Positions 49,720 to 62,650 of a stretch of DNA of 64,000 nucleotides are shown here, piece by piece. The stretch is from positions 5,138,001-5,202,000 of the forward strand of contig NW_026974141.1 of NCBI RefSeq assembly GCF_037042905.1. Reading direction: 5' to 3'. This DNA is from Lytechinus pictus. Lineage: Eukaryota > Echinodermata > Echinoidea > Temnopleuroida > Toxopneustidae. The stretch's first letter is position 1; every line of letters begins with the position of its first letter. The notes beneath the pieces are model-generated. The model searched no databases, was not told the DNA's origin, and saw only the letters and a program-made list of their open reading frames with translations. A program made the position numbers and the translations under genes.

Positions 49720-50653
49720 TGGACTCCCACCTGAAATGAAGTCTGTTTGAAAGAATGAAAAGTAATTGAACAAGTGAAAACACAAAATGTTGCATAATTT
49801 TGGAAATGCTTACCCCCGTTTTTCGCAAATTTGGTCTCAAAAGATGCACAAGACTGGAAAGTAAAAAAGTCGGAGAGTAGCGCGGTTAATGAATTGTGTG
49901 CGGCAAAAATATTGTGTAAAATGTTGAGGGGACCTACAGTACGAGGCCCCACTCCCTCTGACCTAGATATATAGGGTTAAAGTATATTTAAACTGAAAAT
50001 AGATATTGGCAGTGCAGTGCATATTGTATGATTGCAGAAGTTTCTTTGGGGGAGTCTTGAAAATGTCTACAATACATTTATATTGCACAGGCAGGCATTC
50101 TATGCTTGAACTCAAAATGCCCCCAGTCAGAACAATAATTACACCCTAAATGTATCACTATGTACAGGTACAGTACATGTTCTAAAGGATTTTATTGATT
50201 TTACAACAAGGGATTTGCTTGTTTGCCATTTATACTCCCAGAAATTGAAATCAACAGTAAATTGAAAAGGGACAAAGACCCATCATTGTGAATTGACCAG
50301 GCCGGGTGGAATGCGAGACTGAGGTATTGATCCAACTATCATTCACAACAATAGCAGAGGCCACTCCTGATTGGTCCCATTCAGACTCACTATTATTTCG
50401 TGCTTCAGAGCACTACACATGTTGCACAATACAGTACAATGAATGGCCTTTGGAACCGGTATTGCGGCCTGTTGCTAAGCACGCTGATCGTACAGTGTAC
50501 ATGTTACATGTAGTGAGCGTGAACAGTAACTCACTTTGTGACGCTAGTTGAGTCTTGGTAGTGTTATGACTAGTGATTTTGTGAAATGTTAAGACAAATG
50601 TTGCCAAAATGATGATAATTTAGACAGTGTTCATCCATACATATGTACATGTA

Positions 50654-51299
50654 CAGCTGAGGCCAGAAGTTTACATACACCCAGGAAATTCAAAGAAAAG
50701 TTGACACTTGCGAAGCATCATAAAATTTACTGTATCTTATAAAATATTTGTGCTATCATGACAAATTTGATATCAAACAAATGAGTATGTCGTGCGCCTT
50801 CATCACATTGCTTTGTCGTCAGGAGCTGAAAAATATTTAGGTGCCGTTTTTTCCCAAAGAATCTTCATATTTTAGTCAAATTAAAAATAAAAACTTGACA
50901 TAAACATTTCATATTTGTGCTAGTTACTTCTCAACACAAACATTTCACATTACACTTTTTGTTCAGTGGTGACATATCATGATAGAAAAAGTAATATAAA
51001 TCATAGATTTAACATTCATATATTTCTATGAAACGATGTTTGAAAATATAATAACAAACAATAGAATACATTTGGCACAAATATTACTTTTTTTCTTCAC
51101 AAAAATTCGACCTGAAATTTACTTTAATCCAGCGGCATTCCAATCATGTGACAGTGCTTAATTTGCTCATTCATTTAAAACGAAATTCGTCATGGTAGTA
51201 TTTATATTTCTGAAGATATATAGTAAATTCTACGATGTTTTGCAAATGAACAAATGTCACTCAATTCCATGAGTGTATGTAAGCTTTCGGCCTCAACTG
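50654..51299. mobile_element. Tc1/mariner-type deletion derivative, 646 bp
   Basis: The ends are CAGCTGAGGCCAGAAGTTTA (then CATACAC) and GTATGTAAGCTTTCGGCCTC (then AACTG). They are flanked by TA on both sides (50652-50653 and 51300-51301), which matches Tc1-like elements. The interior is too short and shows no transposase. Confidence 0.88.
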
Positions 51300-52668
51300 T
51301 ACATGCATAATACAGTATGCATTCTCAATTCATATTTTAGGAAAATATGATTTCCATGATTTTTATTTTTAATGTGTTTGACTTTAATAGTCAACACATT
51401 ATCACAAAATTGACAATAACAGAAGATTGAGAAATGGGAATAACTATCAGATGTAATTATTGGGAATAAATAATGAAAATTTGAGAAAATACAAGTAGAA
51501 TTTAAAAGGAATAAACCATACAATGTACTGTCTCTATTTTTTTTTCCAAGTTCCAACATATACTTTCAATCTTATGATGACAGGGATTTTATTTTTTATT
51601 TTTGTAACTTTCATTTTTATTCACTTCATTTGATATTATTTTGATTTATTCTTTTATAATTTTATCCATTATATAATTATATGTATAAAATAGAGACTTT
51701 CAAATCTGAACTACATATGTATAAAAGTCTATATCCTTTCTAACAGTATCAGATACTACCAATAAGACACTCATCATCTAAACTCTTAATCTTTCTTTTT
51801 ATTTTAAACCTTATGAATTTAATTATTTTTAGATCATAGATGATGCCTGTATTGTTATCATTATTTATTAATTATTACTATTATTATTATTTGATTGATT
51901 GATTAATTAATTAGTTAATGATATAATTAATTTTGATTATTTGATTAATTTTGATTAATTAATTCCATTCAATCGTTTAAATTTAGAGTAACCAGTACAT
52001 GAACTGCATATCACTTTACACTGTACATGTACATGGAAGTCAATAATCCCAATAAATGAAATACAGAAATTTTATTAAGAAAATCTATGACTGACAGATA
52101 AATTACATGTTACCTGCATGTAGCATTATGGGATTAGATGCATCTAAATTGATGCAACTGAAATTAAATCATTCACTGCCACTACATTTTGAGGACCAAA
52201 GTGCATCTAGAGACAATTTACCGTATGTGATTAATGCGCCTTACATACTGTGCATAAAAAATCAGAAGGAAAAAAACAATGCCTCTTTTTTATTCACCTT
52301 CTTTCTGTAAATCAAGAAATGCTCAATCAGAATCCTCATTTAGTATTTTATTTTGGCATTATAATATTTTTAAACCTTAATTATAAACTGGCCCTATGTG
52401 TTGTTCTTTTCTTTACACTTTGTTTTGTCTTAACTTCACATTGTACGCTTTTCATAATTATGTTTGTTATGTTTATATATAATTGTTGTAGGGCCTCCAA
52501 GGACAGCAGTATCCCAATTACTGATGGAGCCACCCTACTAAAAACAGACTGATAAATAAATAAAAATGTATTTTGTTTCTCTCTCTCTTGAACACATTTT
52601 CATGAATATTCTTAACATCTTCTTGTTTATTTTTCTGCATTTGTATCGTTTCTTTTTTTTCTGTCCAG

Positions 52669-52740
52669 GGTACAGCCTTTGCGTACATCAGTTTTGCTGG
52701 TGCTTTTTCACTCACCGACCGAGGCATATATGATATACGG
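52669..52740 (+). CDS. Exon 3, unrecognised spliced gene
   Basis: This 72-nt exon (24 codons, phase 0 to 0) has an excellent acceptor (TTTTTTTTCTGTCCAG) and donor (CGG|GTAAGAA). The peptide GTAFAYISFAGAFSLTDRGI then YDIR is the most hydrophobic part of the protein. It could be a short membrane-associating or buried segment. Confidence 0.82.
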
Positions 52741-53049
52741 GTAAGAAACATACATGTGACCATTGGTGGTGATTTTAAGTACATACTTCCAAACTAAAAT
52801 ATACAAATTAACACAAGATTGTCCATTAGGTCACACTGATAAAGTCAGTGCATGAATTTTCTTATTTTATAATTCTTGAAGCCCCCTGGATGTCAAAATA
52901 GAAATAGCGCTCGGTCTAAATAGCACCCTATCAACCGGTTTCAGGGGTGTTTTGGAGTTTGACAAGTTTCTCGATACTCTCAGTTTCTTTTACATTTTAA
53001 AGCCCTTGTAATGTTCAGCTACATGTACCCCATTTTCAATGGGACTCGG

Positions 53050-53340
53050 TGCATTCAAGGAAGTATTCCTGCCGGGTACCCATTCACCTCACCTGGGTAG
53101 AGTGAGGCACAGTGTGGATACATTTCTTGCTGAAGGAAAACACTCCACGGCTATGACTTTAATTCTGGGACAGACAGTGAATGTCACCAGCCGAATGAAA
53201 TGGGATAGTAATGTAGTACAAGCCCCTTGCTCATGGGCATGTACTCAAGTGGTAACATTGGCCGTGTTTTGAACCCCAGGCTTCCTTGTGTGTAGTCAGC
53301 TGCCTAGACCACTCTGCATCACCTCAGTACAATGATAACA
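53050..53340 (-). mobile_element. tRNA-derived SINE, second copy
   Basis: On the minus strand it shows a diverged B box (GGTTCAAAAC), CCTTCAGCAAGAAATGTATC and CCCAGGTGAGGTGAATGGGT, all matching the SINE at 17592-17905. It lies in the intron between exons 3 and 4. Confidence 0.75.
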
Positions 53341-53480
53341 CAAATTCATTATTATTAGAACAATGTACATGTATCTGTGTGCCCATGTACATGTATGTAC
53401 ATGTATGTGCATACAGTGAAAGGTCTACATGTTATTCATTTTTTTTTATACGAGAATATGATAATTTTCATTTCCTTCAG

Positions 53481-53661
53481 CCCGAATTTGAAGATGCCGC
53501 TGTTGGCCCCTGCCCTCGTTTCTTTGCCCACATGCACCGGGTGCCCCCACCCAAGAGCGAGACCAAGGAGGCACGCAAGCGGGTTAACAAGAAGCCAGAG
53601 TTCTGGACGTGGAAAGGTCGGACTCCAATATCGGTCCCAAAACCAAGGCCAAAAAGAAAAG
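53481..53661 (+). CDS. Exon 4, unrecognised spliced gene
   Basis: This 181-nt exon (phase 0 to 1) has a strong acceptor (CATTTCCTTCAG) and a donor (AAAAG|GTGAGG). The peptide reads PEFEDAAVGPCPRFFAHMHR, then a basic linker with KSETKEARKRVNKKPEFWTW, and ends KGRTPISVPKPRPKRK. The block around FWTWKGRTP looks conserved in character (aromatics in a basic context), and the Lys/Arg/Pro tail could act as a nuclear localisation or polyanion-binding segment. No family was recognised. Confidence 0.85.
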
Positions 53662-55268
53662 GTGAGGAGATAAAAATCATTTCTTATATAAAATGAAATC
53701 TTTAGCAAAAATATCAGTACCTTCATGAATGGGCTATGAGCACCAAGGGAGCCTTTCACAAAACAAATTTCAGTGCCAACTCTTACAAGCTACTGAAATC
53801 CTGGCATCTGCTTGGTTCAGGACAAATAAGTTGGTGAAAATCACCAACTATTTGCTTCATAATCATATTAAAGCTACTCTCCATGAAAACTAGTCGCAAG
53901 TTGCACATGACTGAATGCATGACCAGTGATCCTTTCTTGTGCTAAATGAGTTAACACTTTTCTGTTCTACTTGTAACAACTTGGAAGTGCTATTCCTATA
54001 AACCCATTGGGTAGTATTCAATTCTTTTCCTTTTCAAATAATTATACTTGCCTGAAAAATACCTAATTAGCAGAAGTCTCTACGCACTCTATTATAAATT
54101 GAAGCATTATGCAGATGCTTATTAATCATGAGAAGTTTACTTTACAAAAAATCAAATTTTAAAAAAAGCTGATGAGATACAACAATTCGGAATCTGATTT
54201 TTCACACAAAAAGGTTGGCCAGTTTGTTTGTTAAGTTGTGCATATAAGCAGCGTAACTTGCGAACACATTATGAAACACCCATCAGGTTGTGTGGGCCTG
54301 TTTTTTTAGGGCCTTGTTTGTATAAGAATGAATCATATTTCAACCATCAAAAAGCAGCATAAAATACAAATTCAAAGCAATTTGAATTTAAAAAAAATGA
54401 GAAAAAGAAAATTCAGCGATTTGAGAATACATCCAAAATGAGCAGTTAGAAAATACATAGTGTGTTTAATTTCCTGATTTTTCAATTGTGTGCAGTGGAT
54501 TTTTATTAAGTGCACCTTCCATTCTTCCTAAAAATTTTTTTTTTTCAATGTGCAGGTCTGCATAAATCATGAATTACAAGAATCCGTTTCTCCTAGATCT
54601 TTCTTTAATGAGTAAATCAGAATGTTTAATCAGCTCAGGACAAACCTTGAATCTACATGCTTCTGGCATTCTTACATACACATTAAAGTTTGAAGAAATA
54701 TATATATTCTGACACACTGAGATGAAATTTCTCTGTTTCGCTGATATGCTTGCGAAAACAAAATAATCAAAATTCCTTGTTTTGCTCTCTTCAATGTATC
54801 CTTTGAAAAATATGTCAGGGTTTCATTGTGTTTTGGTTTTTATAGATCAAATTTTGAAGTAAAAAAATCTGCCTCAGCATTTTACTAGAAATTAGCTTTT
54901 GATAGCAATTTTGGATATTGCAATTATTATTTTTAATTGAAGTTGCTGTGGTTGAAAAAGGACCTTAGTTTTGCTCATACACAAAATAGATTGCAAAAAT
55001 AAGAACTGTAATAATAATTTCAAAGCCATGGCAACATCTTCCTAATACAAAACGATAATTGACAGTTGCAACATTCTTTTAATATCCACAACTTGAAACT
55101 ACTAAGAATTCTTCCTTCTGTTTAACGTGTGCATGCTGTGTGTTAACCCTTTCTTCTTTAATCGTTTCTTGAACCTTCACCCTACTGTAGTGTTTCCTAT
55201 TCACTTCTCACCTTGTCCTTCTTCTCACACCCTACCCACCCCGCCCTCCCGACCTTCCCCACTAACAG
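53662..55268. other. Intron 4
   Basis: AT-rich, no repeat family or coding sequence recognised; ends in a C/T-rich tract before the exon 5 acceptor. Confidence 0.5.
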
Positions 55269-55352
55269 TGACCCCTGACTCGCTGAAGAATGTGTCACCA
55301 GTTGACCTTTCACCCCAGGAAGTGGACAGCGATGATTTTCCCGTCCCACCAG
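55269..55352 (+). CDS. Exon 5, unrecognised spliced gene
   Basis: This 84-nt exon (phase 1 to 1) follows a pyrimidine-rich acceptor (TTCCCCACTAACAG) and ends CACCAG|GTAATG. The peptide is VTPDSLKNVSPVDLSPQEVD then SDDFPVPPG. It is acidic, Ser/Pro-rich and probably disordered, with several SP sites that could be phosphorylated. Symmetric phase-1 exons here could be skipped without breaking the frame. Confidence 0.8.
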
Positions 55353-55375
55353 GTAATGTTATAAAGGGGCTTAAT

Positions 55376-55965
55376 TTATCAATTGGTCCAATGCTAATTC
55401 GTCCAATTACCAACTCGTCTACTATAATTTGGTCTACCACCAGTTCGTCCACTATCCACATGGTCCAATTGGCATTTTGTCCACTCACCATTTCGTCTAA
55501 TAACCAGTCGGTCCATTGGCCATGTAGTCCATATACCATTTAGTCTAACTGGATAAGTGTTAATTGGGCAAAATGAAAGAAAATTAAATGGATATTATAC
55601 CAAATGGTTATGAGACGTATGAGAAGTACAAAATAAAAGATGTTTATTTTGTCTTCGCAAACATGATGATTACAAAGAAATTTGTTTTCCACTGGTGTAG
55701 TTTAAATTTTGCTATTATTATTAACATTATAATTATTATTATTAGTAGTAGTAGTAGTAGTATTTTTATTATAATTATTATTGTTATTATTATCATTATG
55801 ATCATAAATGAACTGGTGATTAGAAGAAGTGATGATTGGATCAAATGGTCATAGGACCAAATAGTTGATAGACAAAGTGTTGATGGGCGGAATGGCATTA
55901 GACTTGATGAAGTTTATAGACCATGTGATGAGTGGACGAGTTTGCAAATGATGAATTGGCAATTT
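55376..55965. repeat. GTCCAAT/GGTCTA repeat element, copy 1
   Basis: Many diverged short phrases such as AATTGGTCCAATGC, TTGGTCTACCACCAGTTCGT and CCACTCACCATTTCGTCTAA occur on the left half. Complementary phrases (GACCAAATGGT, GATGGGCGGAATGGCATTAG) occur on the right half. An ATT/AGT low-complexity stretch (about 55714-55800) sits between. A second copy lies at 62256-62650. The pattern suggests an old foldback or MITE family. Confidence 0.75.
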
Positions 55966-58900
55966 ACTTTATAAAGGTACCCTCTCTATCAGGGGGTGTT
56001 TCATGAAGATGTGTGTCAGTGATTTCCTTTGGTAGATGTTATAAGCTACTATAAATCCTTGCATCTGATTGGCTGAGAACAACTTAAACAGTGAAAAATC
56101 ACAGACAAAGCTTTTCATGAAACATTCCCTTGGTCTATTAACCACTTATTCTAAATAAACTATCAAATTCCACATATTCTAACTTCATCATGTCTGCAAC
56201 CAGATAATTTTGATTATCTACCATTGGGCTCACACACTTCACATGTTGTAATCAAGGAAAAAAAATGCACTTGGGCTCAGGGAATTACTAAATAAAAAGT
56301 TGTGAAAAAAATTAAAAAGAGCTCTGGAAAATCCCCATTCACTAAAGCTTATCCATGGTAGCAGATTTAGGCAGTGGGTTTTATAAAGTAGCCCCCCAAA
56401 ATAACACAAATAATTCTTTGCAATTTAATTTTTTTCAGTAATTCATCTGTTTGGTTTGATAGACTACCTGTACAATCAAATAAATATACATGTAGGCCTT
56501 ATATATTTTTTCTTGTATGGGAAAGCCTTTGCATCTTGTTTGAAAAACATTGTAAACATCTTGAAGGTACTCAAATCCCTGGAATCTACATGTATGTAAT
56601 TGTCCTTCCTTTCTGTGAGAACATTAATAGTTTTCCGGTTTCATAGACCGATTCAGGATAAATTGAATGCTTTCTCATGAAACTTTTTGTTTCAGTTTCC
56701 TTTTATCGTCACAGAATCAGAACACTATCTTTCTTCTAATTTGAAATTCAAATTTCGTGATCCTGTCTTCAAATTTTCAAGATTTTGTCACGGTCTTCTT
56801 GCATGCTGTTATATTTTGATATTTTATTTTCCTCTATACTGTACACCTCCAAACATTTCTCAAAGTAGCACATTTAATTTTCTCATTGACAACTTCTTGG
56901 TTGAACTTTCTAATGGGTTACACTGTTACATGTATGTGTTAAATTTATCTATTTTTATTAAAAATAGACAGGTTGTGTACTCATCGAGATTTGGATCTTT
57001 TTGTTACATTTACACGTTTTGCTGCATTTGTTATTTGTAACGATGAAATACAGTATGGAATAAAAATTGTCAATGCCATACTTGCAAGTTAATTTGTTTC
57101 TAAAATATTTTTATTTTTTATAAAGTTTTCAGTATTTGAAAACTGATTACTATGCTTTCTGATTATGCATGTTAATATTTTATCAAATTTCATGTAAGAA
57201 ATAGAGAAGATTGATAAAACAAACAAGGTGCGAAACAAATACAAGGCCTATAGTATTTTGTCATTTGGGCAAATTTAAAGTAAAAAAAAATCATGCTGTG
57301 AGATTGCAGGTCAAAAGTGATAGCCTACATGTATATCAGAAATGCACTTAAATTCACAGAGAATAAGTAGAGTTCTTGCTTTTATACAGTATGGATTAAA
57401 CTTTTGCTTACATACACATATGTGTAAACAAAGGTTAGTTTTCTATGTGAATGTCATTTTTTACTAACTTAAGTAAGTTGAGTCACATTTTCTATTGTTT
57501 ATTTCAATTTCATTTATGCACTCAAAAGTCAAATTTTTGGAGAAGGGTAAGCCAATCTAATCTTTTTTTTTATCATGAGCAGCATTAATTTGTGCAAAAT
57601 GCATGTGTTCTGTGATTAAAAAGAAATAAGCTATTCATCCATGTTTTATTATTTTTAAATATTTTTGAATATTTAATATTTATTTATTTGTCGATTAATT
57701 CATTGATTTATTTACATGTAATCAATTATATGTTTTTTTATTAGTTCATTTTTTATGATTAAGGGGGGGGGGGTGGTTTTAAGTGGATGGGTGTATCCTA
57801 GATGACAAAAACTCAAGGGGGCAGTCTAATTATTGCCCCCTTTTTTGCCTTGAGTAAATGGAATTCCAATAGTGATTATGTTTACTTCCCATGCAAATGC
57901 GCAATTGTTTTATACCTAAGCTCAGGGTGCTACATAACTTTTTAGAAGCACTTGCCGAGTTGGGCAAGTACATTTTCAAATAGTTGGAATATACGGTACT
58001 TGCCCCAAAATCTATTTCACTTGCCCGAAAAAATCCTTGAAAAAAAAGTTTTACCTCTTCAAAAAGAAAGTTTTGCAGTTTTATAAACCATTGCCCTTTT
58101 TCTCTCTTTTGACATGAACTGATCAGCTGCCATGACCGAAATTAGGGTCAATATCATATCAACCCTAATTTTGGTCATTCTACTATGAGAATTTTGCTTT
58201 CCCATTTCGGGCAAGTAGTTTTGGTCTTTTACTTCAAAACACTTGCCCGACTCTAACATTTACTTGCCCCGGGCAATCGGGCAAGTGCTTATGTAGCACC
58301 CTGCCTAAGCTACATCCTACATGGATAAATGTACATGTAGATGTTTTTTGCTTGATATCATTTTCTAGGAGCTTTTATGTGTAATTAAGAACCATTGAAA
58401 CACCATTGGAACTTAATACATTGTAATAGTGCAGTTGGAGAACATATTCTTATTTCAAAAGATATTTAAAAAAGATGGACAATTATGTATTTTTAAGAGG
58501 AGAAATAGATACGTTGAGCACTTCCCTGCATCAAAATAAAGACCAGCATATTAATTTATCTGACTTTCACAAAAGTAATACGTGTGTACAGTTGTAGGCA
58601 AGTCCAAACTATTTTGTCCCTTCAACTGATCAGTGAGATTTGTATGAAATTTTGAGTTTGTCACTGAGCCCATTACCATGAATAAATGGGTTTCCATTAA
58701 AATAGACAAAAAGTTACCTTGAAGTAAAAATATTTGAATGTTTCAAATTATTTTATGGTTAAGTTTTTTTTATTTGATTATTGAGAGAAAGTAAAGCATT
58801 TGGCTGGATAGCTTGGACTTGCCCATAGAAATATTCAGTGTGCAGTTTATAATATTTACATCATCATCTTTACACATCATCATCTGTACACATCATATTG

Positions 58901-59221
58901 GGTGATTTCAAGTTCAGTGTTGACCTTTTGGTGTTGGTGTTAGGTCAGTTTTTACACGATTATTACACCAAACATAAAATGAAGATGGTCGCGAAAAGTC
59001 ACTCACTTGTTGTTGAGATGTTAATAACAGGATCTGGGTCAATTTGACAAACGCTGTATTAGTTTTGGAGCAAGGGGAAGCAATCCAAATTTCAAACACC
59101 AACACCAAGGCCAACACCGGACTTGAAATCACCCATTGTAGCACCTTAATGATGCATACACTGTATTTTTATTAACGATGACCTTTCACCTCCACACGCA
59201 CGCATCCTTTGATCGACACAG
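55966..59221. other. Intron 5, non-coding
   Basis: AT-rich. A short inverted pair around AAATTAGGGTCAATATCATA / TATCAACCCTAATTTTGGTC lies at about 58137-58175, within a larger hairpin bearing GGCAAGTG/CACTTGCC phrases (about 57920-58300). Another inverted pair, GTTGACCTTTTGGTGTTGGT against ACCAACACCAAGGCCAACAC, lies at about 58918-59115 and looks like a MITE. No exon was recognised. Confidence 0.5.
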
Positions 59222-59272
59222 TCCCCAGTATCGATGAATATGACAGCAGCGACTATGGCTCTCTATCCTCCG
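59222..59272 (+). CDS. Exon 6, unrecognised spliced gene
   Basis: This 51-nt exon (phase 1 to 1) has an acceptor ending GATCGACACAG and a strong donor (CCG|GTAAGACT). The peptide VPSIDEYDSSDYGSLSS is acidic with Tyr and Ser, likely disordered and phosphorylatable. It resembles exon 5 in composition and phase. Confidence 0.78.
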
Positions 59273-59456
59273 GTAAGACTAATGCTGAACGCGTGTGTGT
59301 GAATAGAATATTCTATAAATGGACTTTTAGCAGGATATAAAAAATTATACAATGGTAATGTGGATCCTAAGCAACTGATTGGTTGAAATCTGTCACATGA
59401 TCAGTCATTTATTTTTTATAGCTAAATTCTAATGACTGGTGCTATTGATTACTTCA

Positions 59457-59721
59457 GGGCCCCGTCTAACAAGAGTTGCGATTGATCCAATCAATTGCAA
59501 CTATGGAAAGCCAGCAAAGTCAACATGCATGTTTGTTCAATTTCTTTTCTAGATATGATGTATATTCATAAATTCATTGATTTCTTGACAATTTGGTGTG
59601 TTCTCCTTTGTTTACAAAGGACATTGTGCAAATTTCTGGTCGAAAAAAAATATAACACTGATGGATTTCCATAGAGATACGATTGATTGGATCAATCGTA
59701 ATTCTTTGTAAGATGGGGCCC
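59457..59721. mobile_element. MITE, second copy of the 49447 family
   Basis: The ends are GGGCCCCGTCTAACAAGAGT and TTCTTTGTAAGATGGGGCCC. The interior TTGACAATTTGGTGTGTTCT matches the copy at 49447-49719, with some divergence. Confidence 0.85.
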
Positions 59722-62065
59722 AGAACGGTCATAGGGGTGGTTGCAAGTAGATATTTGTCATAATCAATTGTAAATATTCTGTTGCAATTTTCAATTGATC
59801 AATTTTAGCAGTAGCAAATCGGTTGACCATCCTTGCTTCAAAAAGTCAATTTGCAATTAATCGCAAGATATGATTGCTTTAGGGACCGAAACTAGACTTG
59901 CAATTGATCACAAGTTTCTTGCAACGCCCCGATAATGTGATATGAGGATGGTTTATGAAAAAAAAAACGGATCCACATTACTATCGTCTAAAAACATATA
60001 AAAAATACACACCATCTAGCTCAGGCATGAGAAAGATTACCCGCATTTGTTACATTTGAAACATTCTGAATGCCCTCTGTGATGCCTCAGACGCGTTGGA
60101 ACTGTTCAAAAACACCTCTTGCGTGAATTCTTACTAATGTCCTTGTGTATTTTGACTGTTGGCTCTTTGTCACACCAAATCACAACTTTGGCTGTAAGAA
60201 AAAATTATTTACTTCAGATCAATCTATTATTATACCAATATCTTTTTTTTATACCTTGCAGTATACAGGTTGACTTTTGCCATATATACATGTACATGTA
60301 GTAATGGCAGTATACCTTTACCGGCTACCTCCCAACCAACAATAATTTGCCAAAAAGGAGTTTTGAGATTTTCATTGAGCTTTAAAGGCTTTAAAATGAT
60401 ATAATTTAGAACTTGTCAGATAAACAATAACTCTCACAAGTACTTGATAAATAGCAGAAGAAATTCAGCAGCAGCTTTTAAATATACAAATAAGTAGAAA
60501 ATAAGGGTTGCAGTTGGGGGTTCATTCAAGCATGAGTTACATGTTTGCACACTTCAATTTCCATGAAACTTCCAAGCTGTCCACAAACTATGGTGTCAAA
60601 GAAACTATTGTTTCTTTATTAGTGTAGTAGGTTTCACGGTACACCATCTATCTTTCTTGGGCAAGTGTTGGCCTGAAAAGGACCACCCAACTCGACGTTT
60701 CGACAAGAACACACTTGTCAAAACGTCCAGTTTGGGTTGTTCTTTTCAGGACCAACAATTGCCCAAGAAAGATAGATGTTGTACCGTGAAACCTACGACA
60801 CTATTCTTCTTTGCCATGGAAACCTTTAGAAGTTAAATTTCTTGTTTCTTCATGTTTATTCAACTTTACAACTTCAAATTTTGACAGTAACATAAAAAAG
60901 AATTACCCTTTCAGGAAAGATAATTGTCAATTTTTTGTTTTTTTGAAGACTAAATTACTGATTTGACCATTAAAGAGAACCTTCCCTTGCAACTTGTTGG
61001 TTGTTGGGTGGCTGGTTACATTTGTAATTATTAGTCAGATTTCAGCAAAATTTATAATCATCCGAAGGTACATCAACCTTATACTTACGCTTGCAGTACA
61101 GCATAAGTTTTAAGAGACCAAACCTGTACAGATATGTAACACATGTCACTGCACAGCAAATATCATCTGACACGCAAAATCATGTATGCTTCGGCATGAA
61201 TTACACTACTGCACAATCAAGTATTGATATCACTAAACTGAAAACATTTAATTTAATGCCACCCACAATTTTTAATACTGTGTACATGTGTGTAGCTATA
61301 CACCATTGCACAAGTAAAGAGTCGATATCATAAAATAATATGGATGATATTTCACGTTAACATGATACACCTGCATGATGTGTACGTGTATACACATTGT
61401 TTGGTTTTGTTTTTCAAGTAATATTGTGTTTTAATTGTAATTGAGTATTAGTGTTGCTCAATCACGTATTATTATTTTGCATTCGTTAACCCATTCATAA
61501 TCTGTGATTTCAAGATTATAGACCATATTTTGTAGTCTGGCCCAATAGCACTAAAAGTCATGCAAAATAATTTTTTTTACACTTACTGAACTCATCTTAA
61601 ATGCCTCAGTGCTATCTTTTAGATTCAGTGGTTAATCATGTTCAGTAATCACTACCTCTTTATTGTAGAAAAAATGGCCATGATTCAATCTGTAAAATCA
61701 ATGGTTTATTATATAAATGAAAATTCAAATTTTTTTTGAACTAGTAAAGGCACTTTACATACATGTGTTGAAACAAAAAGTAACACGCATTAATGTCATA
61801 GGTTTTTTTCGTTCTTGCAATTTGAGAAGGAAATGTGGAGCAAAGAAAGATGAATATAACTTTTGTCAATTTGAGGAATGAAAACTGATCAAATGAGGCC
61901 AGCAATAAATCACTATCACGAATGGGTTTAACTATCACACATGTTCTATGTTCTCGTTAGATGTACTGTATGTATATGTCGTCTTTCTGATGTGTTTGAT
62001 TTTTGCCACCCACATTATTCGCACAATATCCTAACATAAAGGACCAAGTACCCACGTGAGAATAG
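59722..62065. other. Intron 6
   Basis: Non-coding, AT-rich. A short TTGCAATTAATCGCAAG-type inverted pair lies near 59750-59930, and the Penelope-type hairpin at 60624-60812 is the main feature. No exon was recognised. Confidence 0.45.
60624..60812. mobile_element. Head-to-head Penelope-type hairpin, second copy
   Basis: The same architecture as 19640-19882: GTGTAGTAGGTTTCACGGTA at left, ACCGTGAAACCTACGACACT at right. The centre is CTCGACGTTTCGACAAGAAC and CACACTTGTCAAAACGTCCA. It is shorter at the centre and more diverged. The flank CTATTCTTCTTTGCCATGGA matches, in inverted form, the sequence left of the 19.6-kb copy. Confidence 0.75.
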
Positions 62066-62107
62066 AGTCTCAATCGCAGCACTCTGCAAACTCTGCAGAT
62101 CAAAGTG
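62066..62107 (+). CDS. Exon 7 (tentative), unrecognised spliced gene
   Basis: This 42-nt segment (phase 1 to 1) lies between an AATAG acceptor and a good donor (AAGTG|GTAAGAAAG). Joined to exon 6 it reads ESQSQHSANSADQS, polar and low-complexity like exons 5 and 6. The polypyrimidine tract is poor, so the acceptor is uncertain. A CAG acceptor 11 nt further in would leave the frame in phase 2 instead. Confidence 0.48.
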
Positions 62108-62255
62108 GTAAGAAAGATAAACCTTACACCTAATTTTGCACCACTTAGAAGCTTTTGCAGAGCACATACTTATGTAACTTGCAGCTTAGCCTTAGAGAAC
62201 ATTAGGGGTCCTTTTTGTTAAGTGTTACTACAACTATTGTAACTTTCCCATGTTT

Positions 62256-62650
62256 TGGCAACGGTTTATTTTCAATTGGTCCAACGCCAGTTCTTCCAAT
62301 TGCCAACTTTTCTACTATTATTTGGTCTACCATCAGTTCGTCCAATATCCACATTGTCTAATTGCCATCCTGTCCACTCACCATTTCATCTAATAACCAG
62401 TTGGTCTAATAGCCATTTAGTCCATATACCATTTGGTCTAATTAGACTAAGTGTTAATTGTGCAAAATGAATGAAAATAAAATGAATATTAGACCAACTG
62501 GTTATGAGACGAGATGGTCATAGACGAATTGGTGATTAGAGGAAATGATGATCGGACCAAATGGTTGTTAGACGAAATGTTGATGGACGGAATGGCATTA
62601 GACTAAATGAAGGTAGAACCACGTGGTGAGTGGATGAATTAGCAATTACC
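62256..62650. repeat. GTCCAAT/GGTCTA repeat element, copy 2
   Basis: Parallels 55376-55965 phrase by phrase (TTTGGTCTACCATCAGTTCG, CCACTCACCATTTCATCTAA, GTTATGAGACGAGATGGTCA). It lacks the central ATT-rich expansion of copy 1. Confidence 0.75.

Larger units (their letters stand above)
47513..52668. other. 5.2-kb intron with MITEs
   Basis: Non-coding, AT-rich. It contains three DNA transposon derivatives (47733-48156, 49447-49719, 50654-51299) and TATT/TTAATTAA low complexity (about 48365-48425 and 51580-51960). The flanking exons are both phase 0, so no intervening exon is required. Confidence 0.55.
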
